A stretch of DNA of 64,000 nucleotides, taken from Aralia elata. Lineage: Eukaryota > Streptophyta > Magnoliopsida > Apiales > Araliaceae. Position 1 is the stretch's first letter. Each line of letters begins with the position of its first letter. The notes below the pieces were generated by a model. The model was not told the origin of the DNA. It ran no database searches and was given only the letters and a program-made list of their open reading frames with translations. The position numbers were made by a program, and so were the translations under genes. Location of the stretch: positions 45,837,222 to 45,901,221 of the forward strand of contig CM068383.1 of assembly GCA_034770075.1 (NCBI GenBank). The letters are read 5' to 3'. Shown in pieces: positions 1 through 12,921 of this stretch.

Positions 1-530
1 CCCAGATGGATACTTGAATGTCGGTAAAAACCATCATGGACTGCACCATATCTAACATGGTACAATTTCTCCTTTTAGATATACCAATCAATTATTGCGT
101 ATCAAGAGGTGTCTATTATGAGAAAATACCATTTTGAGATGATCTAGAAACTCATTGCACAAGTATTCCTTCCTCGATCTGATCAAATAATCTTAATACT
201 TTGTTAATTTGTTTCACTTCTGAATTCTTTAAACCTTTCAAATGATTCAAACTTGCATTTAATCAAATACACATATTCAACTCTTTGAATGACCATCTCC
301 TTTTTCTTTTACTAGTTTGTTCAATTTACAAAATTATTTTCATGTAAATCAAGTGTACAAAGTCGATCAAGTAATCTTCCAGTTTCAAACAAAACATTAT
401 CATTATAAATAGACTTGCCCGTAGGCAACGCTAAACTATAAGTTCCTACGACTAATGCAGCAACCATTGCTCCATTCTCTAGACGTAAGATTACTTCCTC
501 TTTGTTTAGCCTTCTACTTCTGCTTGTTCT
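1..530 (-). pseudogene. Ty1/Copia (copy B) integrase-protease fragment
   Basis: Decayed minus-strand Copia pol. It aligns by eye with 39400-40330 and 47380-48250: positions 30-240 match the integrase region around the catalytic Glu, and positions 330-520 match the protease region. Two blocks present in the relatives are missing: about 280 bp (GAG-pre-integrase and integrase N-terminus) near position 300, and about 120 bp near position 415. The reading frame is not intact. The fragment stops at 530 where Gypsy element A is inserted and resumes at 24906/24911, as shown by the GTTCT target duplication and by the sequence continuing into the same protease region. Reverse transcriptase and the 3' LTR of this copy must lie left of the window. 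Confidence 0.85.
526..530. repeat. Target-site duplication of element A (left)
   Basis: GTTCT here and again at 24906-24910 directly abut the TG...CA ends of element A. The host Copia sequence resumes across the two copies, so A is a bona fide transposition into Copia B. Confidence 0.9.
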
Positions 531-1729
531 TGTTGTCCGATTAATATAACGACAATTACGCGCAAGTATACGCGGTCAACAAGTAATAAAGAGTAAGTAG
601 AGTATCAATCCCACGAGGAATTGTTACTAGTCTTTTCCAAGTATTAACCTTTTATCATCTCAATCTTATTTAAACAAACGATAATTGTTTTTGTTGTTTT
701 GCATTAATGAAGATAACAAATAATCAAAGAACTATGGAAAGCTTTAAGATAATGAAATCAAATATTAACAAGTCTAAGATCACAATTTCCTCCAACACTT
801 CACTTGAATATCCTAACTCTCTCTTTTCAACTAGTTAAATCACAAGGATTGTTATCCGAGAATTTACAAGTATATACCAGCCTCTCTCGATGGTCAAATA
901 CGTATTTCCCAATGCGGTGTATAAATATCTCTATTCTACACACTAGCAAGAATCCAATATCAAGAATAATCAACAAGACACGTGTCACCAAATCTCATTA
1001 ATCACCCTATCAATTACCAACTTTCGCAATGAAAATCATTAAGCATGATTCTCAAATGGATACATGTGGTATTTAGGTATATGTCTATCCTAAATACAAT
1101 CAAATTATCCATTCTTGAGTGTAATAAATAAAACACACGTCACTTAATTTCATAAATTACCCATAGGAATATCTAATTTTCACATGATATCATAACAAGG
1201 TCTCAACCTATACTTCCTCTCTCAATTCCATATAAGTTCCCAAGGTAATTACTAGCTAGGCAATTAATCCATAAAGCATAAATTATGATACCCAATTCAC
1301 AAATGAATAACCAATATCCAAGAGAGAGCATTCAATTCAAACTACATATTGGGTTCCATTGAAATCTTAGAAAATTAGTTCTAGTTCATGGTAACTACAA
1401 ATAACATCATATTCAAATTATACATCATGTTGGATTACAAAATAGAAGAGAAAACTAGAGATAGAACCACTTTTGTAGATTTTCATATGATGTTTGATGG
1501 GTTGATGATGAACACTAGCTTCTCCTCCTTGATTTTGCAATCCTTGATGTTTTTGCTCCTTGGCCTTGCTTGATGTAGCTTGATTTTAGCACTTGGGCCC
1601 TCTAATTTGATGTATTTGGTAGCTTCCTCTCTCTAGATTTGATGTTAGTAGTGTTAGATGGTGTTAGAATGAGTTAGAATGAGTGGGTATGTGTTAGAAT
1701 CAAGTTCTAGCCGCCACTTTGGTGTTATA
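531..1729 (-). repeat. Element A 3' LTR, first part
   Basis: Nearly identical to 22987-24185. Interrupted at 1729 by element G and resumed at 19754. Small open frames here recur in the other LTR copy, are under 70 codons and have no recognisable product. The region holds no gene. Confidence 0.9.
1725..1729. repeat. Target-site duplication of element G (left)
   Basis: TTATA, repeated at 19749-19753. The undisturbed site (GGTGTTATATCAG) is seen in the other LTR of element A at about 24179. Confidence 0.92.
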
Positions 1730-3318
1730 TGTAATATCCCGAATGTTTCTAATTTAATAAATCATGATATTAAATTATTATGATGATTGTGTCATACAAT
1801 GATCCTTAGAAAAGGAAATTGATAGGTTAAACACAGGATAATACTCAGAGTATGATTGAGTTGAAAAAGGTTATAGAATAAAACCTACAAAATTCGTTAA
1901 GGGAGTGGATTAAATAGGCGATGTAAAACCTATGATATAGTAATGCGTTGAAATAATGCAACGACAAAATTTTGGAAGGTTTACGAAAACCGAGTAAGAG
2001 AGGTTTGATATTTGTGATTCCGAGGACGGAATCCTTATAAGGAGGGAAGGATGTGACAACCCGGATTTTCGAGAATAATTATAATAAGAATTTAATATAG
2101 AATAATTCTTATTATGAGTCGCGTTTGAATATATATGTGTTATATATATTTATGTGATTAAATGGATGAGCTTAATATGTATATATATAAATGTGAAATA
2201 TTTACATAGATTCGAAATGAATGAGTTAATAGTTAATTATTGCAACGATCACGAGTCATGGGTAGCTTGATAATTCGAGCTTATGAATATTATTGAATAA
2301 AATAGACTTTTATTGATAATATTATGTGGTAAGTGTTTAAAGGTTATATTATAACCTAGATTATGTGTAGACGATGATTAGTAAGTATCAAAGTTTTCGT
2401 ATTAGCTAATTTGGCGGATTCGAGAAATATCGCTAGCGTACTATTTATTGGATTAAATAAATAGTTAAAGGATAATATTATTGGATGAGTTACTTGTTGT
2501 AAAGACGCTAACCCAAAATATGGGTGAGATATATGTACGTTGATGTATATGATTATGGGGAGTTAATCGGAAAGAGTAGCGATCGCGAATCGTGAATACC
2601 CTTGTAATTTGAGTTTATTAATAGTATTAACGGATTAAATATTATTTTTCGGTGACGTGTTTAAAGGCTATTTTATAACCTGGATGATGTCAATGTATGA
2701 AGTTTTATGCGTTATTGAATCGTATGAGTGAATAATTGATTTTGCGAAAGATCGCAAAATTACTATTCACGGGGCACGTTTCCCGAGGCACTATTCACGC
2801 CATAAAATTTTTAGGTCTTTTTCGATGTTGAATAATTTCATAAATACGTGTATGCGTACGAATAATTTTTCCAAGTGTCAGAAATTTTATTTGAGCTAAT
2901 ACGTGATTTTATCCGTATCCGAAATGTATTATATGGGTGTTCCGAATAATTGGACAAATCCCTTAATAATTATTTTTACGTATCCCAATATTTATGGTAA
3001 TGCCCATTTTAATTTTGGGTAGGGTTATTTACCAGTTTTGGTACAAAAGTGGGAGTTTTCGGGTATATTTTTGGTGTATTTGGGTATTTATTTTGGCTTG
3101 TCACTCCAAGAGGGAACCAATCCCTCATTTTGGACCAATCAAATTGCAAGGAGGGAGAGCTATTGCCGGCAATGTTGAAAAATTGGCCACCTTGAGCCAT
3201 TAACCCACAAACTCATTTTTCTTCCCAAATTTACTCCTCCACTCTCCCAAATAATTCAACAACTTCATTCCTCTATTGCAAACCATCAGCTCCCCATTCA
3301 AACCCATTTCAAATTCTG

Positions 3319-3434
3319 CAGAGAGAGAGTGAGAGTGAGAGAGCTCGCCGGAAAAAGGAGGAGGAGTCGCCGGAAGTTCGCCGGAAAAAGGAAGGAGGAA
3401 GAAGAAGGAGGCACGGGAGGAAGAAGAAGAGAAT
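3319..3434 (+). repeat. Purine-rich GA/AGGAGG tract with CGCCGGAA words in G LTR 1
   Basis: An AG-dinucleotide run is followed by three CGCCGGAA words separated by AAGGAGG-type purines. Equivalent tracts lie at about 10141-10258 and 16971-17088, where the AG run is one repeat unit longer. On the plus strand this would be a GAGA-type 5' untranslated segment if transcription starts upstream. That placement is inference. Confidence 0.6.
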
Positions 3435-4169
3435 CCAAGCAAGGAGGACCTTCAAAATAAATCCTACCCGAGCTTCTTAATCATCTAGGAAGGATTTATA
3501 GAGGTAAACACCAATCAAATCCTTTCCATTCGATTTCTTATTGAGTTTTTCAAGTTTTTCTTAGTTTTGAGCTCTTAAGCTTGTGGGTCGGATTTGTGGC
3601 GATTCTTGGTGTTTTTGTTTGTGGTGATTGTTTTTAAATTATGTTAAAAGGTTATATAAGCCATTAATAACATCAAAGTGGAACAAAAACGCAAGAAATC
3701 TGTACCTATGCTTAAGGAGGATGAAGAACATGAAGAACAATGAACTTTGGACATGAACATGGACAGTTGGACGAATTTAAAGGACTTGTAGTTATGATTC
3801 CTTGCTTGTTGTGTTTATTTGTTGTTGTCATATTGTAGTTACATGGGTTATGAGTTTAACCCAGTTGGAATGGAGTAGAAAGGGATTAAAACGAAGTTTT
3901 GGTGATGATTTTGGTGAAGAACACCAAGAACACCAAGAACACGAAAATATAACATGAGTTGATAATTTGGCCTAAGATTTGGCCATTTTAATGTTAATGG
4001 ATAGCTCTGAATTTTTGATATGTTGTACCCCTATGTCTTAGGAGTCCATAGAGTCCAGAACGGACCAATTTGAACGTGTATTGAGAGAGTTATGGTGGTT
4101 GGAAGCAAGATAGGTCTAGAACACCAAAACAGAGCATTCCGGGAAGCAAAACGCGTTGGGGACTCAGGC

Positions 4170-4276
4170 CTAGCGCCAACGGCGCTTGGATGGGCGCTGT
4201 AGGCGCTGGCCACGGGGCCAGCTACTGCATAGGAGCGCTGTAGGCGCTGGCCATAGGCCATTGTGAGCGCCAACAG
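4170..4276. repeat. GC-word island in G LTR 1
   Basis: Four 13-base words of form GCGC-N5-GCGC in order: GCGCCAACGGCGC, GCGCTGTAGGCGC, GCGCTGTAGGCGC, GCGCCAACAGCGC. Flanks and LTR are AT-rich. Copies at about 10995-11105 and 17825-17935; in LTR 2 the second word region has a GC-to-AC change (GGGTAC for GGGCGC). Confidence 0.8.
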
Positions 4277-4306
4277 CGCTGGTAAGGAAACTGTGCAAAA
4301 CTGCTC

Positions 4307-4409
4307 CGACGTCCTTTAGTAAAATGGGCATAACTTTCTCATACGAACTCGGATTGAGGCGATTCAAGATGATTCGGAAAGAGAACGAGTAGACCTACAA
4401 CTTTCGTTC
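4307..4409 (+). other. ATAACTT block in G LTR 1
   Basis: Ordered short motifs: CGACGT, GTAAAATG, ATAACTTTCTCATACGAAC, CGGATTGAGGCGATTC, GGAAAG, CTACAACTTT. Also in LTR 2 (about 11132-11234) and LTR 3 (about 17962-18064), and in diverged form twice in each LTR of element A. No coding or RNA-gene signature recognised. Confidence 0.7.
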
Positions 4410-6052
4410 TTTAAGTGTTTCCATTGGAGGTCGGGATAAATTCCCAAATGGACCATTTGTATGACTAATGTGTTTTTGGGGGCAATCGGAGAGTGTCGGG
4501 CATGCGCTTAAGCACGCGTAATGCTCCTGACAATGTTAAATGATGTTCTAAGTTTTATAACATGAATGTTATGATTTATAATGATACTTAACATTAACCA
4601 ATGAGTATTAGATAAATTGAATGGGCATGTTAGGCGTACGCAAATGCATGTCGCCTAGGCGTTCGAATAATCAAGTTTAGCGTATAGACGTGCAAGCGTC
4701 GTAACGTCGTAACTAGTGTGTATAATCTTGTTTAATATTTTGTTTCTAATAATAATGAAACATGATAGTGTGTTATAAACCAATGCATGAGCATGCTAAG
4801 CACATACAAAGGAGGCGAATTAGGTGTGTGACGTGTAAACGTCGAAACGCCGTGTAAAGTGTTAATGAACTTGAATAATGTCTCGATTCAAACGAAACAA
4901 ACATTATAAGATACGGGATGGGGTTAATGTAACCAATAAGTATTGATGGTGATAAGGGTCGTAACGTTTTCAAACGACGCGACGCCGAGTAACGTTTTAG
5001 AGTTAATCGCGTTATTAATTTATAATGCGCGAACAATATGAGATAAGAGTTATTATATTGTAAACCATTATATGAAGCCTTTTTAGTGGCTAATTGGTAT
5101 TTTATTGTTAAATAAACTGTGTAGGATATTTGAAGGACGAGCCATCATAATTTGGCAAGGAACGCTTAAAGGCAAATTCTTTCAGTAACTTGTTAACTTG
5201 TTTAAATGTATTGATGTACATGACTTGATTACTAAATCTTTCACTATTATGTGGATTATATGCGAGCATGATTAAAGTGTGCACAATGTGCAATTATGTG
5301 ACTATATTGTTCTATGTGGAACTTGAATTATTGTAAATATACAATGTGAGATGCATGAAGTATGCTATGAGATACATGATGCATATATATGGATGAATTG
5401 CATAAAATTTATAATGCATGAGTAAGATGCATAGTATGAGAATCATGGTGCATGGATAAAATGCAAACTTATGTGTTACGTGAAGCATGAAATGTGAAAA
5501 CTGTCAGTTCTTGCTGAGCCGTCGTGCTCATTCTTACAAAAATAAAACTTTTGCAGATTTACGATGCAATGCAATTATCTTGATATCGTGATGATAAGGA
5601 TTAGAGGCGCATGGAAACAGGAAGGTTGCTAAATGTCCCTTTACTGTAATTATTTAGCTATGATGACGGTATATGATGTACGTGAATTTGACTATGTAAA
5701 CCCTGAGTTAGAAATGAAGATTATCCATTATAATATTTATGATGTGATTATGTTAGTTACTTATTATAGTAAACTACAAGAATGTCGATGTTGTATAAAG
5801 GACATTTTTATAACGAATGTATTGGTTATTGAATAACCTTGCGAATATTCAGGGATTGGATAAAGTCAGAATCTGAACCTTGCGTTCACACATGAGATAT
5901 TGTAAAGGATCATGGTATTTATTCAACCTTGGTCATAAGTGTTTTATTTAAGGTCTTCGTGCCTGGGATTAGATGAGGATATGTTGTTATATTATTGTAA
6001 TTACATATTTTTAGTAAACCTATGTTGTATGGGTAGTACCGTGACGTGCCGG

Positions 6053-6078
6053 ACTCGGGTTCAAGGTAAGACCCGAGT
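6053..6078 (+). other. LTR-terminal hairpin
   Basis: Perfect 8-bp stem ACTCGGGT/ACCCGAGT with a 10-nt loop, 15 nt before the LTR 3' end. Same in LTR 2 (12881-12906) and LTR 3 (19708-19733). It would lie in U5 of the transcript. Confidence 0.75.
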
Positions 6079-6095
6079 TTCGGGGGCGTTACAGT

Positions 6096-6107
6096 TGGTA
6101 TCAGAGC
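6096..6107 (+). other. Primer-binding site, initiator-Met tRNA type
   Basis: TGGTATCAGAGC, two bases after the LTR end; complementary to the 3' end of plant initiator tRNA-Met. The copy at 12924-12935 serves internal region 2. Confidence 0.88.
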
Positions 6108-6656
6108 TGATAGGTTATAAACCTTAGGTAAGAGTACCTTAGGCTATAACTGTAGTGAAGGAAGATAATAATGATGAAGATAGTGAAGGAATAAAACTCA
6201 AATAGAGTTTAATTGATAGTAAATGAATTTAGAAAATTCATAGTAAGAGTTGAGATATATATAAGACGATTCAAAGAAGAATCTCGATGCGTTATAAAAG
6301 ATGAGAATTGGGAGTTACCTGACTCCAGTGATATAGATGATAAGTATTGATCAATAGACGAGGTCTATAAGGCGTAAAGGCATAAAATCATATATTATGA
6401 TTAAAGAGAAGAGTATAGAAGGTCGTAGGATGAAACGATCGTAGAGTAAGATCACGAAGTGATTGGATTAAGTCATAGAATGGCAGATGATCAATTGAAT
6501 GATCGAAAATTTTAGCTCAATGCTATAGATAGATGGTACTATGAGATAGTATGAGTAAAACTCGGAAAGAGTTATGGGTGATGAAACACGAATTAAAATT
6601 CTTGTTAAGCAACGAGTAAGCTAGGATTGGGGGTGATTTCAATTGAGGACTCATGT

Positions 6657-6900
6657 TAGTGGCTGAGTTGTACAATTCCTTGTATGGGCGGGGGATTCGT
6701 GCTTGGTTTGAGAACCACTTAGCTTCCTATATCAGTATAATGGTTGAGTTGAACAATTCCTTGTATGGGCAGGGAGTTTGTGCTTGGTGTAACAACCCCT
6801 TAGCCTCCTATATTGATTAGTGGTCGAGTTGATCGATTCCTTGTATGGGCAGGGGATTGTGATGGGTTCGACAATCACTTAGCTTCATATATTGATAATC
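6657..6900 (+). repeat. Three 81-82 bp direct repeats in G internal region 1
   Basis: Units start near 6657, 6738 and 6820. Each contains GAGTTG(T/A)(A/T)C, ATTCCTTGTATGGGC and CACTTAGC-type motifs. Diverged from each other but conserved between the two internal regions (13486-13730). Confidence 0.75.
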
Positions 6901-8021
6901 GTTGGAACCTAGTATCGCGCTATCGCTATACGTATGACGAGAAGGTGATTCTTTTCTCATATCTATATTTGATGGTTAGAGAATAATAAGATTAGGTGCG
7001 AGTTCTTGAAACTCATACTTATGGTAAGTTCGTGACTCATAATCATATAGTCTGATGGAACCCCTCAGCGAATGGACGATTTTGGTCTGACTAGGATAAG
7101 TTTCTAAACCCATATGATTGTGGTAAGTTCCTGAACTCATATTGTGTGGTAAGTTTGATGAACTATATTGGGGTATCGAAAGGTTGTGGATTTAGAACTG
7201 TTAATTCTCAAAATGATGAGCATTGATGGAGTTAGAAATAGATAGAATTATTAAATAGTGGAGAAATGGGAGAAATTGAAGTTGATGAGGAGACATGGAT
7301 ATTCCAAATCTTCTAGCTATGCTAGACTTCGAAATTTATTGACTTCGTCCTAACACTTGCACTTTTGCTCTTCGAAAAATGTATGGGGCCAGATTTCTGG
7401 ACCAGGGATTTTAAATGTACTATTATTCCTATGTCTATGCAAATTTTTTCGGCTAGACAGAGTTGATTTGAAAATATCAAAATGTATTTTTAAATTGTCA
7501 TCAATGCATCATGAGACCTGATGTAGAATGACAGATGATGGAGTCATCAATGCAGATTAACCTAGTGTTGGATGTGATCATAGGATCGTCAGCCCACTAT
7601 GGTATGATGTAGTATGACAAAGTCACAAATGACGGAATCCTCAACGGACTGTAGAAACAGTGCGGTATCATGACGTCATAAAATGATTTTTGTTTTCTTT
7701 AAAGTATAAAAAAAAAGTATGCCAATTGAGTTGGCTAAAATAATTCGATTGATGTCCGAATTGTTAATAAAAGTCTAAGCTATTTCATTCGGCTAGACAA
7801 ATGTTGCAATATGTTTATGAAATTCAAGCATTATTTGATAATTTATGCCTAAACCAAATTGTTTTGGTGCGGAATTTTGTAGTAAGCTGAGGTGAACAAC
7901 CCTATTATTGGGGTATTTGATGTCGGAAAAATCCCGACTGTGGTCAAGCAAACGCATATAGTCGTTTAGCTAGAAAGTTGTGCACAACGTCAAATTACTA
8001 AAGGCTGATCACCTGGCGTAC

Positions 8022-8275
8022 GGAGGTAGATTACCTTTTTCTTAATTGAAATCGGTAGGGGTAGTAATACCCATAAACCTCTATGTTCATGGTCTTTATG
8101 AGGTAGATTACCTTTTCTTAATTGAAATCGGTAGGGGTAGTAATACCCGTAAACCTCAATGTTCATGTTCTTTATGGCCCCCAGCAGGGGTAGATTACCT
8201 TTTTCATAATTGAAATCGGTAGGGGTAGTAATACCCGTAAACCTCTGTGGTCATGGTCTTTATGGCCCCTCAGCA
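8022..8275 (+). repeat. Three 78-90 bp direct repeats in G internal region 1
   Basis: Each unit reads GGTAGATTACC ... TTGAAATCGGTAGGGG TAGTAATACCC ... AAACCTC. GGGTAGTAATACCC is a small hairpin (stem GGGTA/TACCC). Equivalent array at about 14852-15105. Confidence 0.75.
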
Positions 8276-8537
8276 TAATATGAAAAGTTTTTAAGTAATA
8301 TTTTATTTCCTATTTGTTCAAGTTACTTCACAATTATTAAACAATTGTTGAAGGTTCCTATTATTCGGGAAATTGATTGTGGGAAGGGTAATTTTCCCAG
8401 GGAGAAATAGTCGTAGAATGCGACAATTTTAAGTGAATCCTTGAAAGAGGATAGTATAAAGGTTAGATTGAAAACTTAGTTTTGATGGGTAGAATGAGCA
8501 AAGATGAATGCGTTGAAATTTCGAGGACGAAATTCTT

Positions 8538-8552
8538 AGAAGAAGGGGTGAA
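8538..8552 (+). other. Polypurine tract before G LTR 2
   Basis: AGAAGAAGGGGTGAA immediately precedes the LTR start at 8553, after the conserved 'cgaggacgaaattc'. The equivalent tract before LTR 3 is 15366-15380. Confidence 0.75.
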
Positions 8553-11500
8553 TGTAATATCCCGAATGTTTCTAAGTTAATAAATCATGATATTAAATTA
8601 TTATGATGATTGTGTCATACAATGATCCTTAGAAAAGGAAATTGATAGGTTAAACACAGGATAATACTCAGAGTATGATTGAGTTGAAAAAGGTTATAGA
8701 ATAAAACCTACAAAATTCGTTAAGGGAGTGGATTAAATAGGCGATGTAAAACCTATGATATAGTAATGCGTTGAAATAATGCAACGACAAAATTTTGGAA
8801 GGTTTACGAAAACCGAGTAAGAGAGGTTTGATATTTGTGATTCCGAGGACGGAATCCTTATAAGGAGGGAAGGATGTGACAACCCGGATTTTCGAGAATA
8901 ATTATAATAAGAATTTAATATAGAATAATTCTTATTATGAGTCGCGTTTGAATATATATGTGTTATATATATTTATGTGATTAAATGGATGAGCTTAATA
9001 TGTATATATATAAATGTGAAATATTTACATAGATTCGAAATGAATGAGTTAATAGTTAATTATTGCAACGATCACGAGTCATGGGTAGCTTGATAATTCG
9101 AGCTTATGAATATTATTGAATAAAATAGACTTTTATTGATAATATTATGTGGTAAGTGTTTAAAGGTTATATTATAACCTAGATTATGTGTAGACGATGA
9201 TTAGTAAGTATCAAAGTTTTCGTATTAGCTAATTTGGCGGATTCGAGAAATATCGCTAGAGTACTATTTATTGGATTAAATAAATAGTTAAAGGATAATA
9301 TTATTGGATGAGTTACTTGTTGTAAAGACGCTAACCCAAAATATGGGTGAGATATATGTACGTTGATGTATATGATTATGGGGAGTTAATCGGAAAGAGT
9401 AGCGATCGCGAATCGTGAATACCCTTGTAATTTGAGTTTATTAATAGTATTAACGGATTAAATATTATTTTTCGGTGACGTGTTTAAAGGCTATTTTATA
9501 ACCTGGATGATGTCAATGTATGAAGTTTTATGCATTATTGAATCGTAGGAGTGAATAATTGATTTTGCGAAAGATCGCAAAATTACTATTCACGGGGCAC
9601 GTTTCCCGAGGCACTATTCACGCCATAAAATTTTTGGGTCTTTTTCGATGTTGAATAATTTCATAAATACGTGTATGCGTACGAATAATTTTTCCAAGTG
9701 TCAGAAATTTTATTTGAGCTAATACGTGATTTTATCCGTATCCGAAATGTATTATATGGGTGTTCCGAATAATTGGACAAATCCCTTAATAATTATTTTT
9801 ACGTATCCCAATATTTATGGTAATGCCCATTTTAATTTTGGGTAGGGTTATTTACCAGTTTTGGTACAAAAGTGGGAGTTTTCGGGTATATTTTTGGTGT
9901 ATTTGGGTATTTATTTTGGCTTGTCACTCCAAGAGGGAACCAATCCCTCATTTTGGACCAATCAAATTGCAAGGAGGGAGAGCTATTGCCGGCAATGTTG
10001 AAAAATTGGCCACCTTGAGCCATTAACCCACAAACTCATTTTTCTTCCCAAATTTATTCCTCCACTCTCTCAAATAATTCAACAACTTCATTCCTCTATT
10101 GCAAACCATCAGCTCCCCATTCAAACCCATTTCAAATTCTGCAGAGAGAGAGAGTGAGAGTGAGAGAGCTCGCCGGAAAAAGGAGGAGGAGTCGCCGGAA
10201 GTTCGCCGGAAAAAGGAAGGAGGAAGAAGAAGGAGGCACGGGAGGAAGAAGAAGAGAATCCAAGCAAGGAGGACCTTCAAAATAAATCCTACCCGAGCTT
10301 CTTAATCATCTAGGAAGGATTTATAGAGGTAAACACCAATCAAATCCTTTCCATTCGATTTCTTATTGAGTTTTTCAAGTTTTTCTTAGTTTTGAGCTCT
10401 TAAGCTTGTGGGTCGGATTTGTGGCGATTCTTGGTGTTTTTGTTTGTGGTGATTGTTTGTAAATGTTGTTAAAAGGTTATATAAGCCATTAATAACATCA
10501 AAGTGGAACAAAAACGCAAGAAATCTGTACCTATGCTTAAGGAGGATGAAGAACATGAAGAACAATGAACTTTGGACATGAACATGGACAGTTGGACGAA
10601 TTTAGAGGACTTGTAGTTATGATTCCTTGCTTGTTGTGTTTATTTGTTGTTGTCATATTGTAGTTCCATGGGTTATGAGTTTAACCCAGTTAGAATGGAG
10701 TAAAAAGGGATTAAAACGAAGTTTTGGTGATGATTTTGGTGAAGAACACCAAGAACACCAAGAACACGAAAATATAACATGAGTTGATACTTTGGCCTAA
10801 GATTTGGCCATGTTAATGTTAATGGATAGCTCTGAATTTTTTATATGTTGTAGCCCTATGTCTTAGGAGTCCATAGAGTCCAGAACGGACCAATTTGAAC
10901 GTGTATTGAGAGAGTTATGGTGGTTGGAAGCAAGATAGGTCTAGAACACCAAAACAGAGCATTTCGGGAAGCAAAACGCGTTGGGGACTCAGGCCTAGCG
11001 CCAACGGCGCTTGGCTGGGTACTGTAGGCGCTGGCCACGGGGCCAGCTACTGCATAGGAGCGCTGTAGGCGCTGGCCATAGGCCATTGTGAGCGCCAACA
11101 GCGCTGGTAAGGAAACTGTGCAAAACTGCTCCGACGTCCTTTAGTAAAATGGGCATAACTTTCTCATACGAACTCGGATTGAGGCGATTCAAGATGATTC
11201 GGAAAGAGAACTAGTAGACCTACAACTTTAGTTCTTTAAGTTTTTCCATTGGAGGTCGGGATAAATTCCCAAATGGACCATTTGTATGACTGATGTGTTT
11301 TTGGGGGCAATCGGAGAGTGTCGAGCATGCGCTTAAGCACGCGTAATGCTCCTGACAATGTTAAATGATGTTCTAAGTTTTATAACATGAATGTTATGAT
11401 TTATAATGATACTTAACATTAACCAATGAGTATTAGATAAATTGAATGGGCATGTTAGGCGTACGCAAATGCATGTCGCCTAGGCGTTCGAATAATCAAG

Positions 11501-12921
11501 TTTAGCGTATAGACGTGCAAGCATCGTAACGTCGTAACTAGTGTGTATAATCTTGTTTAATATTTTGTTTCTAATAATAATGAAACATGATAGTGTGTTA
11601 TAAACCAATGCATGAGCATGCTAAGCACATACAAAGGAGGCGAATTAGGTGTGTGACGTGTAAACGTCGAAACGCCGTGTAAAGTGTTAATGAACTTGAA
11701 TAATGTCTCGATTCAAACGAAACAAACATTATAAGATACGGGATGGGGTTAATGTAACCAATAAGTATTGATGGTGATAAGGGTCGTAACGTTTTCAAAC
11801 GACGCGACGCCGAGTAACGTTTTAGAGTTAATCGCGTTATTAATTTATAATGCGCGAACAATATGAGATAAGAGTTATTATATTGTAAACCATTATATGA
11901 AGCCTTTTTAGTGGCTAATTGGTATTTTATTGTTAAATAAACTGTGTAGGATATTTGAAGGACGAGCCATCATAATTTGGCAAGGAACGCTTAAAGGCAA
12001 GTTCTTTCAGTACCTTGTTAACTTGTTTAAATGTATTGATGTACATGACTTGATTACTAAATCTTTCACTATTATGTGGATTATATGCGAGCATGATTAA
12101 AGTGTGCACAATGTGCAATTATGTGACTATATTGTTCTATGTGGAACTTGAATTATTGTAAATATACAATGTGAGATGCATGAAGTATGCTATGAGATAC
12201 ATGATGCATATATATGGATGAATTGCATAAAATTTATAATGCATGAGTAAGATGCATAGTATGAGAATCATGGTGCATGGATAAAATGCAAACTTATGTG
12301 TTACGTGAAGCATGAAATGTGAAAACTGTCAGTTCTTGCTGAGCCGTCGTGCTCATTCTTGCAAAAATAAAACTTTTGCAGATTTACGATGCAATGCAAT
12401 TATCTTGATATCGTGATGATAAGGATTAGAGGCGCATGGAAACAGGAAGGTTGCTAAATGTCCCTTTACTGTAATTATTTAGCTATGATGACGGTATATG
12501 ATGTACGTGAATTTGACTATGTAAACCCTGAGTTAGAAATGAAGATTATCCATTATAATATTTATGATGTGATTATGTTAGTTACTTATTATAGTAAACT
12601 ACAAGAATGTCGATGTTGTATAAAGGACATTTTTATAACGAATGTATTGGTTATTGAATAACCTTGCGAATATTCAGGGATTGGATAAAGTCAGAATCTG
12701 AACCTTGCGTTCACACATGAGATATTGTAAAGGATCATGGTATTTATTCAACCTTGGTCATAAGTGTTTTATTTAAGGTCTTCGTGCCTGGGATTAGATG
12801 AGGATATGTTGTTATATTATTGTAATTACATATTTTTAGTAAACCTATGTTGTATGGGTAGTAGTACCGTGTCGTGCCGGACTCGGGTTCAAGGTAAGAC
12901 CCGAGTTTCGGGGGCGTTACA
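8553..12921 (+). repeat. Element G LTR 2 (middle, 4369 bp)
   Basis: Same features as LTR 1, shifted by about 6.83 kb. It carries private changes not seen in LTR 1 or 3, for example GAATCGTAGGAGTG near 9544, ATTTTTGGGTC near 9640 and GTAGCCCTATG near 10851. Confidence 0.9.

Larger units (their letters stand above)
1730..6093 (+). repeat. Element G LTR 1 (4364 bp)
   Basis: Outer 5' LTR. Landmarks: a second PPT-like tract and LTR-like start at about 2038-2062; a GA/AGGAGG purine tract at about 3319-3434; GC-word island 4170-4276; the ATAACTT block 4307-4409; a TGAGC...GCTCA hairpin followed by TTTTGCAG at about 5516-5558; and an 8-bp-stem hairpin 6053-6078 just before the 3' end. Short open frames in both strands recur in LTR 2 and 3 with different lengths and no homology I recognise, so I do not call genes. 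Confidence 0.9.
6094..8552 (+). repeat. Element G internal region 1 (non-coding)
   Basis: Between LTR 1 and LTR 2. It begins with the iMet PBS. It holds an 81-82 bp repeat in three copies (about 6657-6900, core CCTTGTATGGGC) and a 78-90 bp repeat in three copies (about 8022-8275, core ATTGAAATCGGTAGGGGTAG), and it ends with a purine tract. No open frame of note and no recognisable protein in six frames. Confidence 0.85.

Noticed and set aside
6096..6107. tRNA gene fragments at TGGTATCAGAGC and TGGCGCCGTTGCC sites
   Set aside because: They match only 12-18 bases of tRNA 3' ends next to LTRs; these are primer-binding sites.
10099..10305. Arg/Glu-rich 68-codon frame in the G LTR
   Set aside because: Produced by a purine-rich tract; broken in LTR 1 and length depends on an AG repeat.
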